Program-made: the position numbers and the translations under genes
Shown: piece by piece, positions 1-11,517 of the stretch
How positions within the stretch are numbered: position 1 is the first letter of the stretch
How the letters are laid out: each line of letters opens with the position of its first letter
Assembly (NCBI GenBank): GCA_946122785.1
Contig: CAMGYJ010000002.1
Span: 37,080,495-37,144,494, forward strand
Direction: 5' to 3'
DNA length: 64,000 nucleotides
Source of the DNA: Linum tenue
Lineage: Eukaryota; Streptophyta; Magnoliopsida; Malpighiales; Linaceae
Notes under the pieces: model-generated
Databases searched by the model: none
Told to the model about the DNA's origin: nothing
What the model saw: the letters and a program-made list of their open reading frames with translations, nothing else

Positions 1-1250
1 AGGTTCGGGAGTACGGTTACGTGTGGGGAAGTGAAATCACACCCCACAACTTCCTAAATCGGTACTACTTAAGTTGATAAGTTTTATATTGCTTGGGTGT
101 ATTTTAGTAATTATGTATTTTTTTTTAAAAATCCCAAAGGACCGTTACTATATTCTTATTTCATTAGGAATAATTTAAATAAATGTCCATTGATGTATTA
201 GTTCATGATTATGTATTTTTGGTATTTTTAGGGCCTTACTAGACCACTAAAGAATTTGAATTGTATTAGTTGTAATTTAATTATATGCCCACTGACGTAA
301 AAATTGAAGATAAAATTTATTAATTAGTTGGACTCGAACCTTATCGGTTGCCTACATACCCGTTAGACGGGATCAAAGTCCACGTATTCGTTAAAGTAGC
401 TTTGGTATTTTAGTTATAACCACGCTCCACTGATCGTGATTATAAATAATTTTATTAAAGGATTCGAATAGGTTATTATGAGATTTATGAAGATTAAATA
501 TAATGATTTTAATCATGTAGAAACATTTGACATATTATGAAATAAACAATAATTAACCTAACCTAGGATTCTTTTGCATTCAAAATGTCATAAACTAACA
601 AATAATTGTTGTCTAGTGCAATGGCTAAAACGCTAGTTCAATATCCCGTAAGTACTTCAGGGCGCGAGTTCAAAGCCCAGTGGAAGATTAATTTTTGAAT
701 TTCATTTTAAAACAGAGTCAAATCAAGGGTAAATCCGTAACTGAGTCAAAACGCGGTGGCAGGGACAGAAATTATTTGGAAACGCTAACGGTATTCTCGC
801 CGTTTTGACGGGTCAGGTATATATGACCTCTAACGAAACCCTAAAAGGCCATAGTGGCCGCCTCTCACTCTCACCTTTTGCCTCTCTCTCTCTCTCGTCT
901 CTCTTCTTCTCTTCCAGAGAAAAAAATTCAACCAATCCTAGCGCCCTTCGTCAAACAATGCCTCCCTCCCCTTCTTCCTCGTCTCAACAAGCAAAATCCC
1001 AAAACGAAATCAAAGCCCCTCTGACCTCGTTCTTCTTTCTTCTAGAGAGAAAAACAAACCAAGGGTAGTCAAGGGCCCCTGCCCTCTTCCGATCTAGTTC
1101 TCGTCTCTCACCCGTCATCGCTGCCACTCTTTTCTTATGTCACCGGTCTAAGAATATTCATGAGAATATTCATGATCTCTCACTCTCGTCCTTAACCTCT
1201 TTTTCGATGTCACTCATTCCTATGGATGGTTCTGACATGGTCAGGGTATA
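1..1250 (+). repeat. Possible Ty3/gypsy (Tat/Ogre-like) LTR fragment
   Basis: No coding region is visible. The first 60 bases (a run reading gggagtacggttacgtg followed by a ccccacaac block) and the stretch near 329-380 (gactcgaaccttatcggttg, then a short inverted acccgttagacgggat) resemble, from memory, segments that recur in Ogre/Tat-type LTRs of dicots. A TATA-like gtatatatgacc at about 817-828 is followed by a CT-rich tract from 870, as expected for the promoter and R/U5 of an LTR. Neither LTR boundary nor a second copy is in the window, so the assignment is tentative. Confidence 0.3.
614..680 (+). repeat. tRNA-like internal promoter (box A/box B), SINE-like
   Basis: TAGTGCAATGG at 614-624 fits a Pol III box A (TRGYNNANNGG). 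GAGTTCAAAGCCC at 666-678 is close to box B (GGTTCRANNCC). The 43-bp gap between the boxes is somewhat longer than in tRNAs. No poly-A tail or target duplication was found. It could equally be chance within the LTR-like block around it. Confidence 0.22.
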
Positions 1251-1879
1251 GGTAGGGTTGTCATATGGCTTTTGGCCGAGTTGGGCTTGAAATTGTGGGC
1301 AGGTCTGGTCTTTGTCTAGGCTCGAAATGGGTTGGGATGGACTTGAATTTGGGGCGAGCCCTTGAATTTATCGGTCTTTGAACTGTGGGCTGAATTGAGC
1401 TGATTTTCTTTTCTTTTGAAGGTTGTTTTTGCTGGTCTGGGCTTTCATGTGATGGGCCAAGCTTGGATTCTTGATATGAGAATAGGAGTAGATTGTTCCC
1501 TTTCAACTTATATTTGAGGATGATAGTTGTACAAATTGAAATTTCTTGTAGTAATGTTTAATAATCGTGACGATCTTCTGAGTTGTCATTGAGATTCTTC
1601 TCGACTTTATTATCGAGCATTGAATAAATTTTCTAACATAAATCTCAAAACATGAACCATGTCACTTCTCAATTTGGTCCCATGAAACAAGCTTACTGTG
1701 CCACACTTCTTGATTGGAAGCACAATTTGATATTCCTGTGATAGATATCAGACCGGACAAAATGTGGTGTCTACAGTTTGGTTATGATATTCTATTCTAT
1801 GGTTAATATAATTTATACTTATTTGGTTTGGTAATTACCATGATAAAAATTTGAACACCCCTACCTTTTACCCAAATAA
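1251..1879. other. Intergenic, no gene seen
   Basis: GT/GA-rich then AT-rich DNA with no ORF of recognisable content. A GTAGGGTTGTCA-like start near 1254 and a TGAACACCCCTAC-like end near 1851 look like weak terminal inverted repeats, but no matching target duplication flanks them. Confidence 0.4.
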
Positions 1880-2254
1880 TATGTTTTAGGACTTTACTAC
1901 AGTGACATGCATGTCACCGTAACTTGCACTTTTAGGTCGACCTAATCTGCACTTTTAGATAAGGTCGACCTAATATGTCATTTCAGTTTTGTGAGGTTCA
2001 ACGACGCGTTTGACCTTTTATAGCAAATGGTCGACCTCTTTGGGAAGCGAACACAATGAAAGGTCGACCCAAATACCTCCTAGGCTGACCATTTTGATTA
2101 ACTAAGGTAGACCGCATAAGTACGAGGTCGACCGCGTGCACACCGTATCCGTATTGGATTAGGATTCCAACACCAGAAAGGTAACTCTAACTTATCTACC
2201 ACTTAATTCGACCCATTCTCGTCCTAAATATCTACAAATACGAATATATGTCAC

Positions 2255-3601
2255 TGATAGACCATTAATTGCACATGTTTTGACCACCATTCTAGAACCG
2301 TCTGAGAGTCGATCCTCGTGTTTTAATCCGTTTTCATGCTAGGTTGTTCTTTTTGTCATATTTCAGGACTTGGCGTGGATACGGAGGCGTGGAAACGAGT
2401 TTCGGGTCGGAAAGTGGAAGGCTGGAGCCAGAGGAGCTGTCAGGCGGAAATACCCGGTCAGGAACTAAAATACACGACCGGGTAAAAAGTGAAGGGAGGC
2501 CGGGTAAAACGTGTTTTGGAGGCCAGGAGATCAGAAGGGATCCCGGCCAGAATGCATAAATACTCGATTGGGTATAACCTGGATCTGGTATTCCCCTGTT
2601 CCCACTGCGCTGCGTTTCAAAATACCCGTCTGGCCTCTTGAAATACCCGACCGGGTATTACGGTCGGGTATCGCGATCTGCACCCTTTTGAGGGAAAGAA
2701 GGCCATTTTTGAGAGGTGATCCGATTTTTAGACATAGAGAGCAGAATCCTAGAGAGAGAAAGTGACTAAACCAGAATCTTCAAGCGCTCTAGATCGATCT
2801 TCAACACCATTGGAGCTCGGTGAAAGCTTGGAGAAGTGCCGATTGATTACCAGAAGCTGATTGTCATCCTTGACAGAATGATTTCCGCATCTGAAGCAGA
2901 TTTCTCCTTTCTCTCTATGGAGTAAACCTTCTCACTCACCTGGGTATAAAGAAACCTAGATTTGTATGTTAGGTCTGGTTGTATGAACCCAAGTACCAGT
3001 TCTTTGATATTGATTATATTCAATTGAGGCATGATTTTCTAAATTGCATGAATCTTGATCAAATTCCTGTTATTCCTGCTTTGACCTAGAATGAGAATAT
3101 CTACCTAGGTTGATAGAGCACCTTCGACTGAAGGTAGTGAATTGACGACTTTAGTCGAGGAGTCAATTCACTATTCTGTACTGGATTTATTCTAGTAGAG
3201 GAGATTTGGTACGTTAGGGCCTCAGTCTGTTTACTCTGGTGGAGGTTAGTCGCCCATCGGGGACTCGGATTGAGAGGGTCTGGAGACCTTTAGTCGAGAC
3301 TGCAGACTGTCTAAGAACCTCCCGTGGTATAATTATTATTGAATCTGAACTTGGCAAATTACAACTTGGCTTAACTGCAGTCTAGGGGGAACCATATATG
3401 GGTGATCTCTCTCGAACTTTGAACACAACATTTACTGCTTTTGTTTGCTAGTTTAATTGGAACTTCACTAAATAATAAGAATCTCACGGAGTAGTCATCA
3501 CAACTAGGACCCGGGTGACATTTGAACTTAAGCCCGCTATACTACGCATTACCAGGTGCTTACACTTGGCCACTTTCTAGTGTGACGGTACAAGCGAGTC
3601 A
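2255..3601 (+). repeat. 5' LTR of element A
   Basis: 1347 bp, TG...CA. Holds a cluster of short palindromes built on TACCCG/CGGGTA (about 2447-2675), a CT/GA-rich block near 2750-2765 (agagagaaagtg) and the U5 end tgacggtacaagcgagtca. Compared with the 3' copy it lacks a ~14-bp piece near 3468 and carries many point differences, so insertion is not recent. Confidence 0.9.
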
Positions 3602-3607
3602 AGTTTT

Positions 3608-3625
3608 TGGCGCCGTTGCCGAGGA
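3608..3625 (+). other. Primer binding site, tRNA-Asp type
   Basis: Six bases after the LTR, tggcgccgttgccgagga matches the complement of the 3' end of plant tRNA-Asp(GTC) at 17 of 18 positions. This primer type is usual for Athila-like elements. Confidence 0.85.
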
Positions 3626-3749
3626 CGGCTAGGTTGTTGAAGAAACATGATTTCTGTTACTTTAGCTTTTCTTTTCCGCATTGATTGTTTTGCTTTGTCC
3701 CACTTGTGCCTTCACGGGTTTGCTTGTTTGGATTGTGTGCAGGTAGTGT

Positions 3750-5400
3750 ATGACCCGTAGCCAGTCGGGAGACTTATTACCGTTGGATTTGGAGCTAGAA
3801 CTCACTTGTCGCCATTATAGGAGACAACAGCGAGCAAGACTGGCTACAGAGGAAGTGCACGTCGACGGCCATCTGAGCAGCGACTCTGAAGAGGAGTACA
3901 AAATGGGCGACGAGCACAACAGGGTGAACCTAAAACTGGGGCAGAACCAACCATGGGGATGCCCATGTAGGTTCCCCAGTGAATCAGGTTCTGGCCAATA
4001 ACCCAGTTCCTAAGCCAGATGGATCTCAGCATCCACCACCCCCGTCGGGTCCTACTATGGAGTACTACAACACTCAACGGATCGCCGACATCCGCCCCGT
4101 CATCCTGTATCCGCACATTCCAACAAATAACTTCGAAATCAAGCAATGCTGGATTCAACTAATCACATCCTCCATCCAATTTCTTGGCCTCAAGGATGAA
4201 GAAGCGAGGGTGCACCTTTCCCAGTTCTTGCAGCTTACCAATGGGTTCAAGCTAAATGGTGTACTAGATGATCCGATCTGTATTCACCTCTTCCCCCAAC
4301 ACTCTGGCGGGACGATCTGGCCGACAAGTTCGTGCATAGGTACTATCCTACCTCGAAGACCACGGAGATTCAGCTAGAGATCACTCATTTCCGCCGTAGC
4401 TAGATGAGTCACTACGTGATGCCTGGGAACAGTACTTGGGATTTTCTGGCAGTGTCCCCATCAGAGTTTTAGTGATGCATTCACAGTGGGGAACTTCTAC
4501 AGTGCTCTATCTCAGAGAGCCAGAGGGTGATCGAGTCTCTATGCCCAGGAGGGGACATTCTCACCAAGACTCCACCCGAGCTGAATCAGATGATTAGTAC
4601 TTTGGCTGCTAGAGATCATTCTTGGGGCAGAGCACTAGAGGCAGGAACTCCCGGGATCGAGGCATGCATTTTATGGAAGCTAGATCCGGGCTAGAGCGGG
4701 AGGTGTCCGAGCTGGTCCAGACATTAAAGCAGCCCAATAGTCTTATTCCGTGCAGAGGATTGGCTGGCCATTCGGTTGCACAGTGCCTGTTGGACTTCAT
4801 CGCCAATGCTTGGCACCTTGATCCTTACAATGTAACATATAATGAGGGGTGGTGCCAACATCCCAACTTCTACTAGAATAGCAACAACACCAAAACCACC
4901 AAGCCTCCCGGTTTCCCAAATAGAGTGGGGGGCTTTCAGCAAAGGCAACCCTTCCAGGCAATACAGGGTCCATTTCCACAACAGCAGCCCTACCAGCCCC
5001 GGCTGTGGCAACCATTTCAGCAGCAGCAGAGACAGTTTGCCCAGCCGACAGCAGGCCAACACAGGATGATCAGATGTCAGAGCTGAAGAACATGGTGCAG
5101 ACCTTTGTGAGTGCCAGCACAGCGAATTTTGCCCTGCTGGACCAGTGCATCACCTCACTGGAGGCAGGCCAGAGAAACTATGGTGCAATAATTCTAGATC
5201 TCCAGAACCAGATTGGAGGCATAGCTTGCTAGAACACCACCAGAGCACCGGGAACTCTACTTGCCACCACTATCCCAAATCCTCGCTCGCTTCACCAGCA
5301 GTTAGATGCCATCACTACTCGAAGTGGCAAGTCGACATCTGTTATCTCTGCTCTGGCCAGGCAAGAGGAGCCAACACCTGCGTCAGCACTTCCAGCTAAC
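3750..5400 (+). pseudogene. Athila-type gag, frameshifted (element A)
   Basis: The start MTRSQSGDLLPL is shared with the gag of element C. Recognisable gag pieces lie in different frames: the N-terminus (3750-4001), the conserved NNFEIK...LTNGFKLNGV region (about 4120-4290) and the C-terminal DPYNVTYNEGW...HPNF block (about 4810-4872) followed by a Gln/Pro-rich tail. The frame changes near 3990, 4310, 4620 and 4890, and in-frame TAG codons occur near 4873 and 5230. Gag forms the virus-like particle in which the element's RNA is copied. This copy cannot give a full protein. Family assignment is firm from the C-terminal block; the exact limits are approximate. Confidence 0.8.
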
Positions 5401-5409
5401 AAAGACGAG

Positions 5410-6145
5410 GTGGGGATCGAGAAAGAAGCACCTGCTCCTAAGCCACAGCCAGTGGTTAAGGAGCATGTCCCCCAGCTTCCCTTCCCCACTCGAATGCACA
5501 AAGACAAGCTGGAGACTGAGTTTGCCAAATTTATGGCAATGTTGAAGCAGGTTAACATCATCATGCCATTCATGGAGACACTGTCGAAGATGCCCAAGTA
5601 CGCCAAATTCATGAAGGATCTCCTCACCCAAAAAAAAGAAACTTGGGGATCTCTCGACAGTGATGTTGAGCGAGGAGTGTTCTGCCATCCTGCAGAACAA
5701 GCTGCCCGAGAAGTGCAAAGACCTAGGGATTTTAACTTTCCCTCTTGTTATTGGCAGCAGGCATGTAGGAAAGTCCTTGGCGAACCTAGGCGCCAGCATT
5801 AATGTCATGCCCTATAAACTGTTTAAAAAGCTAGGCCTAGGTGAACCTAAAACCACTAGGATGAGCATTCAGCTAGCTGATCGCTCTATTGTGCATCCTA
5901 GGGGTATCATAGAGGACTTGCTTGTTAATGTGGGTGCATTCATATATCCTGTTGATTTTGTTATTTTGGATATAAATGAGGATGTGGATGTGCCTTTGAT
6001 TTTGGGTAGACCATTTCTCACCACCGCCAAGGCGCTTATAGATGTGCATAGTGGTAAGTTAATCTTGCGGGCTGGGGATGAACATGCTATATTTTCTGTG
6101 TCTGATAATGCGAAGCATTACCATTTGCATGATGACTTGGATTAA
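5410..6145 (+). pseudogene. gag end plus retropepsin protease (element A), catalytic Asp lost
   Basis: The reading starts with the gag-pol linker typical of Athila (PFPTRMHKDKLE...MPKYAKFMKDLL), then shifts frame in the A-run at 5629-5642. The protease follows in the frame 5660-6145: LSEECSAILQNKL, the active-site region NLGASINVMPYKLF (about 5781-5822) and the ILGRPFL motif (about 6000-6020). The usual DLGAS active site reads NLGAS here, so the catalytic aspartate is replaced by asparagine. The ORF stops at TAA 6143-6145 and the pol reading resumes in another frame about 50 bases later. Element C keeps the same protease with DLGAS intact. Confidence 0.85.
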
Positions 6146-6189
6146 TGTGATATGCTGGCTGATTTTGAGACCGCACTCGCCATCACGAG

Positions 6190-7928
6190 TTGCGGGTACT
6201 GACGATGCCCTTGAGCGTTGTATTTTGCTAGATGAGCAGGCATCGCAGAAGCTAAAGCTGGAGGAGCAGCTAGCTGCTCTGGAGAGTGGCGAGTTTCTGG
6301 AGGGTGCCAAGCCGTTCAAGCCGATCTCATCCTCTCCTCCCATCACCACCTCTCTGGAGGAGCCACAAGAACCGGAGCTAAAGCCCCTCCCTCGTCACTT
6401 GGAGTATGCATTTCTCCAGGAGGGGAACAAGCTTCCAGTCATTATTAGCTCGACCCCCACACCCGAGCAGAAAACCAGACTGGTTGCCTTATTAAAGCAG
6501 TATAAGCGAGCTCTGGCATGGAAGATCACTAATATCCGGGGGATCAACCCTTCTTTCTGTTCCCACCGGATACTGCTAGAAGATGAGATACGGCTAGTGA
6601 GACAGCCCCAACATAGACTGACACCGAACCTGGAGGCTATGGTTCGGGCAGAGATCGTGAAGCTGATGGATGCGGGGATCATCTTTGCCATTTCTGACAG
6701 TGAGTGGGTCAGTCCCACCCAGGTGGTGCCTAAGAAGGGCGGGATGACCGTGGTACCCAACGAGAAGAACGAGCTCATCCCGATGCGCACAGTGACCGGG
6801 TACCGCGTCTGCATCAACTGCTGTTGCCTCAACGACGCCACCCAGAAGGACCATTTCCCAGTGCCTTTCATTGATCAGATGCTGGAGAGGCTAGTGGGGC
6901 ACGAGTTCTATTGTTTCCTAGATGGGATGTTCGGGTATTTTCAGATCCCCATTGCACCAGAAGACCAGGCGAAGACCACCTTCATCTGTCCTTTCGGCAA
7001 ATTTGCCTACCGGAGGAACCCATTCGGGCTTTGCAATGCCCCGGCCACATTTCAGCGCTGCATGTTGGTCATCTTTGACCGACTAGTAGGAGAAATCATG
7101 GAGGTGTTTATGGATGACTTTTCGGTTTATGGGGAGTCATTCTCTCACTGTCTCCAAAACCTGGAACTCGTCCTAAAACGGTGTAAGGAGATGAACCTGG
7201 CGCTGAGTTGGGAGAAGTGCCACTTCATGGTTCATGAAGGCATAGTTCTGGTGCATAAGATCTCCAAGATGGGGATAGAGGTAGACAGAGCCAAGATCGA
7301 GAAAATCAGCAAGCTGCCTCCTCCCACATCTGTTAAGAGGATCCGCAGTTTCTTGGGCCATGCAGGGTTCTATAGGCGGTTCATAAAAGACTTATCCAAG
7401 ATCTCTTTGCCCCTGACGAAGCTCCTTGAGAAAGATGCCCCCTTCCAGTTCACTGACACGTGCACAACGGCTTTCGCGACCTTGAAGGAGAAGCTCACTC
7501 ATGCTCCTATCATGGTCACTCCTGACTGGTCTTTGCCGTTCGAGCTGATGTGCGACGCCAGTGACTTTGCTGTTGGAGCTGTTCTGGGGCGGAGGCGAGA
7601 TCTGCATTTTCGTCCTATCTACTACGCCTCGAAGACCCTTAACGATGCCCAGGAGAACTATACCACCACGGAGAAGGAGCTGCTAGCGGTGGTGTTCGCC
7701 TTTGATAAGTTTCGTCCTTATCTGGTCTTGTCCCATGTGACAGTATACACGGATCACTCCGCAATACGATACCTTATGAGCAAGGCTGATGCCAAGCCTC
7801 GGCTCATACAATGGAGCTTATTACTGCAGGAGTTCGACATCGAGATCTGGGACAAGAAAGGAGCAAAAAATGTGGCTTCTGATTCTCTCTGCCGGTTGGA
7901 CACACCTCCTGCGGACAACCTCGAGTAG
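6190..7928 (+). pseudogene. Reverse transcriptase and RNase H (element A)
   Basis: The open frame begins upstream at 6078, but the first ~40 residues are out-of-frame protease sequence; real homology starts near 6200. RT copies the element RNA into DNA: the visible blocks are [43 protein letters not shown] and the polymerase motif [10 protein letters not shown] (about 7105-7135). RNase H follows ([15 protein letters not shown] at about 7545, [22 protein letters not shown]), ending at a TAG at 7926. Two usually conserved places differ from family consensus as I know it: the DYRKLN-type motif reads NCCCLN and the DGYSGY-type motif reads DGMFGY. The domain is uninterrupted but probably inactive. 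Integrase continues in the same frame. Confidence 0.88.
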
Positions 7929-9300
7929 GAGATCAACGAATCATTCCCAGATGAGCAACTGATGATGATGTGCTTGGTGGAGAGTGTCACCCCTTGTTAC
8001 TCCAATTTTGCAAATTATCTGTTGGGCCAGCAGCTGCCCAAGGGGATGACGACTCACGCCAAGAGAAAGTTCTTCTCTGACCTGAAGCACTACTTCTGGG
8101 ATGACCCACATCTCTTCAGGATCGGAGCCGACGGGGTCATCCGTCCTTGTGTCATGGAAAATGAGATGGAGGGCATTCTGTTTCATTGCCATGAGGGACC
8201 TACTGGCGGGAACCATGGTGGTAACCGCACGGCGCGGAAGGTGCTACAGTCGGGCTTCTAGTGGTCTTCGCTCTTTAAGGACGCCAACACCTTCGCACGA
8301 AAGTGCGATCGATGCCAGAGGTCAGGTAACATCTCTGCCCGTGATGAGATGCCCCAGAATGTGTTTATAACTTGTGAGATTTTTTATGTCTGGGGTATCG
8401 ACTTCATGGGCCCCTTCCCTCCATCATTTGGGAATGCATACATCTTGGTTGCTGTTGATTACGTCTCTAGGTGGGATGAGGCACAAGCTTTGCCCACCAA
8501 TGATGCTAGACGTGTTTGTCAGTTTCTGAAGAAGCTTTTCTCCCGGTTCGGGACACCTAGGGCCATTATTAGCGACAGAGGGACCCATTTCCAGGGCTAG
8601 TTCGATAAATTACTCTCTTGCTATGGTGTCACCCATAAGGTGTCTGTGGCCTACCACCCCCAAACGAGTGGTCAGGCCGAGCTGATGAGTCGGGAGCTTA
8701 AGCGCATACTAGAGAAAACGATAGATCAATCCCGCAAGGATTGGTCCACCAAGCTCGATGATGCTCTCTGGGCATACCGGACTGCCTACTAGACGCCAAT
8801 TGGTACTTCGCCGTATCGGCTTGTCTATGGAAAGGCATGTCACTTGCCCGTGGAGCTAGAGCACAAGGCCTTCTGGGCCCTTAACCTGCTCAACTTGGAT
8901 GTTAGTCTTGCAGGTGCTGAATGCGAATTGCAGATGCTGGAGTTGGAGGAGTGGTGTTACCACGCCTATGAGAACAACAAGTTGTATAAGGAGCGAACAA
9001 AGCGTCTTCACGACGCCCGCTTCAGGGGTCTGAAAGAGTTTCAGGTTGGCGACCGAGTTCTCCGTTATAACTCTCGCCTGAAGCTCTTTCCCGAAAAACT
9101 CTGCTCCCGGTGGTCTGGACCGTTCAAGGTAACACAGGTGTTCCCGTATGGCACGATCAAGATTTCCAACCCGCAAACTGAGTCGTTTAAAGTAAATTCC
9201 ATCGTCTCAAGCTCTACCTGGGAGACGAGGTCGAACGTGCGGAGTTGGCAATTGACCTCGCGGACCCTTAGTTCCGCCATGGCCGTCCAGCAAAAAGACG
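7929..9300 (+). pseudogene. Integrase (element A), interrupted by TAG codons
   Basis: In the same frame as RT. The zinc-binding N-terminus shows HCHEGPTGGNHGGNRT (about 8190-8235) and KCDRCQRSG (about 8310). The catalytic core has the first Asp in [10 protein letters not shown] (about 8395), the second in ISDRGTHF (about 8570) and the Glu expected near [14 protein letters not shown] (about 8675). The C-terminal part has YRTAY...[22 protein letters not shown] and the FQVGDRVL...WSGPFKV fold. In-frame TAG codons at 7926, 8259, 8598 and 8790 break it. Integrase inserts the cDNA into the host chromosome; the GKACHLPVE block is typical of the Athila/Tat branch. The natural stop has been lost, so the frame runs on to 9401. 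Confidence 0.87.
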
Positions 9301-9332
9301 GTAAAGAAGCGCTCGTGGGGAGGCAACCCCAC
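9295..9332 (+). other. Post-ORF conserved motif GAAGCGCT..GGGAGGCAACCCC
   Basis: aagacggtaaagaagcgct followed by a block around ggggaggcaacccc. The same motif lies just after the last coding ORF in element C (30029-30066) and, inverted, in element B (16573-16604). I know it as a widespread sequence of plant Athila/Tat elements; its role is not known to me. Confidence 0.6.
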
Positions 9333-9488
9333 CTCGTTTTGTATTTTTTTGTCCCTTTTCCCTTTGTTTTGCGGTGTGTTGAGTCACTTGTACGTCTGTG
9401 ATGAAGTTAGGTCGTCTGGTATGCCTCATTTTGGTGTTTACGTGCAAGGGAGTTCGAAAAAATGGGGGAAAACAAATTTTGGCCGAGA

Positions 9489-9722
9489 AGGGTAAAATAC
9501 CCGACTGGGTATTTTGGCCTCTCGGTTGGGACACCTTCTGGTTAGGGGGCGAAAAAACTAAAATCCCCGACCTTGACTCAAAATACCCGGCCGGGTATTT
9601 TGGCCTCTCGGCCGGGCCCCCCTCTGATCCTGATTTGCTAAGAAGGAAGAATACCAGGCCGCTGCCCTAAAATACCGTACCAGGTATTTCCGAGGCTCGG
9701 CCGTGGATTTTCCCTTTATAAG
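9489..9722 (+). promoter_or_regulatory. Internal palindrome cluster and TATA box (element A)
   Basis: Several TACCCG/CGGGTA inverted repeats like those in the LTR of A (for example around 9495-9515 and 9580-9602) end at a TATA-like TTTATAAG (9715-9722), followed by a CT-rich tract (9740-9760). It lies ahead of the third ORF, so it may be a second promoter for that ORF. This is inferred from layout only. Confidence 0.4.
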
Positions 9723-10556
9723 CGAATCCCCGGCCACTGTTTCTCTCTCCTCTCATTTGTTTTTCAAAACTTCCCATCTCTTCCTTCTATCTTCCTCCTC
9801 TGCCCTCTCGTTGGAGAAAAAATTTCCTGGCAAAGTTTTGTAGATCCCGTCTTCCTCCAACCTCCAAATTAAAATTTGTTCGCGCATTCGGGATCAACAT
9901 CGTGGGGCGCACCTTCGCCAGAAATTTCGCCCACTTTGGGCGACTTTTGTTTTTCCGGTGGGTTTTCCTGCGAGCCCTCTAGGGCAGTTTTTACTTTGGT
10001 TTTGCATCCCTCACCCTGTACTCGCGTCCCTCTACGATCCTACTTGTGTTTCTAGGTGTATATCTTGCTCAATCTGTTTTTCTCTGGAAAATTGGACTGT
10101 AGATGTTAGGATCGAGAACTGTGATTGGTTTGGCATGCTTGAAGCCTTGAACTAGAATAGGGTGAGGGATGTAGTGGATATGAGTTGCTACTGAATGTTG
10201 GATGCCCAATTGCTTGCATGCCCTGCTTTTACCATGATTCTTGCATGATTTGCGGTTGGTTTGCTTGCAAATCAACTGCTTTCTATGCTTGAGTGGCTAC
10301 CCTAGGTGGTGCTTAAGTGTAGGGGAGCTGTCGAACCCATGCTTGCGGTCCTAACGAGAATTTTCTTGGCTCCACCTTTGCTTAGTGCCACAGCAAACCC
10401 ACCTACTTCTTCTGTGGTCCCCTGATCACGAAGCTGGCGTGCCACTCCGAGATCTCCTTGGAGGGGTTGACTGACGCCACAGCACGGGGCGACTCCTCTC
10501 CTCTCAGCCGGGAGGTGCTTCACAACACCCTTCTGCTGGCCTCCGATGGCAGGTGA
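9723..10556 (+). other. Leader ahead of ORF3 (element A), no intact gene
   Basis: No recognisable protein. A polypurine-tract-like cttaagtgtaggggagc occurs at about 10311-10327. The last ~150 bases before 10557 read, with stops, like the eroded middle of the ATHILA ORF-1 family, but too little is left to be sure. Confidence 0.4.
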
Positions 10557-10577
10557 TTGTGGGTTGATGGTCTGTCC

Positions 10578-11165
10578 ATGCCTCCAGACGAGGATGATGA
10601 GGAAGATGATGGTGATGAGGAGGACGAGGACTACACTGGAGAGGATGATGCTGATGATGATGGTGGTGGTGGTGGGGGCGCTATGGATGCCGATGAGCCG
10701 GAGCCCCCACTCTCCCCTCGAGGGGATCTCCTTCCTCGACGGAGACAAGAGAGAGGTCAGTCCTCCTCTGGTCCTTCTGGTTCGTCGATGGACTTCTTCA
10801 CCGAGTAGTTCCACCAGATGGGGATCCAGTTTCAGCAGCTTGGGCTCCACAACCAGCGGCTCATGGACCACCATGTCCAGTTTCAGCAGCAGTATTCGGC
10901 CCACCAGACCGAGTACTCCACCAGGATGGCTGCGCTGGATGAGCGCCTCAACCGCTTGGAGGCCCAGCAGGTCGTTACCAGTGCTCACATTGAGCGGGAG
11001 GGGGGACAAAACCGTCGCATGATGGAGTACCAGGAGCATCTGCTCCAGTCCTTTCACCCACCGCAGGAGCACCACTGGACCACTCTGTGGGCCCAATCAC
11101 CACTACCACCGCGGGACGGAGTCGAAGACCATATGGAGCAGATTGACTTCAGCCAGCTCGAGTAG
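10578..11165 (+). pseudogene. Third ORF, ATHILA ORF-1-like C-terminus (element A)
   Basis: MPPDEDDEED... begins a strongly acidic segment (about residues 1-45 Asp/Glu/Gly). After a TAG at 10806-10808 in the same frame comes a Gln-rich, probably coiled-coil segment (FHQMGIQFQQLGLHN..., ALDERLNRLEAQQ) ending at 11165. This matches, from memory, the tail of the ATHILA ORF-1 family found between pol and the 3' LTR, the place where some Athila elements carry an envelope-like gene. The conserved N-terminal three quarters are missing, and I see no signal peptide or membrane segment. Function unknown. A long antisense frame over the same bases (10302-11096) is treated as a shadow of the repeated Gln/Asp codons. 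Confidence 0.6.
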
Positions 11166-11398
11166 GCTGTACACGCTGGCACTTTTGTGTTTGGTTTGGT
11201 TTGATTTTCTTTGGATGATGTACTATTGGGATGACAACTCTACCTAACATGTCTGTGGTTGAGTGATTGTGTTTTCTCTAGCCTGTGCCATTGTGATGAC
11301 TGGTCCCATTCGAGTTCTCCTCACTCTGACAGGTCCACTTTTCAGTCCCGCTGCAGTCTGTTCCTACCGGTAACATCGTTCCCCTTATCTTCCCTCTT

Positions 11399-11517
11399 CT
11401 CCATTGAGGGCAATGTCGAACTTAAGTGTGGGGGATGTTTCTATTTGACTGATTAGCTCCGTTTGTGTGCTTGGAGCCTAGTCCACTGTCAAATTTTTTT
11501 AATTTGAGGGCTCCAAG
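11399..11517 (+). promoter_or_regulatory. PPT-like motif and conserved 3' hairpin (element A)
   Basis: ccattgagggcaatgtcg and cttaagtgtggggg at 11401-11434 form a polypurine-tract-like motif about 1 kb before the true one. 36 bases later an outer stem (cttggagcc 11470-11478 with ggctccaag 11509-11517) encloses an inner stem (tcaaatt 11489-11495 with aatttga 11501-11507). The same arrangement occurs in B, C and the relic at 54.7-55.5 kb. Confidence 0.7.

Noticed and set aside
1254..1855. Possible MITE with GTAGGG ends
   Set aside because: The ends match over only about 10 bases and no target duplication flanks them.
4873..8792. Amber-codon suppression as the reason for TAG-only stops in element A
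   Set aside because: The same genes also carry frameshifts and a lost protease aspartate, so plain decay is simpler; mutation bias is listed as the finding instead.
10302..11096. 264-codon antisense ORF opposite the third ORF of element A
   Set aside because: It mirrors the Gln/Asp-rich codon repeats of the sense strand and has no recognisable domain; long antisense frames are expected there.
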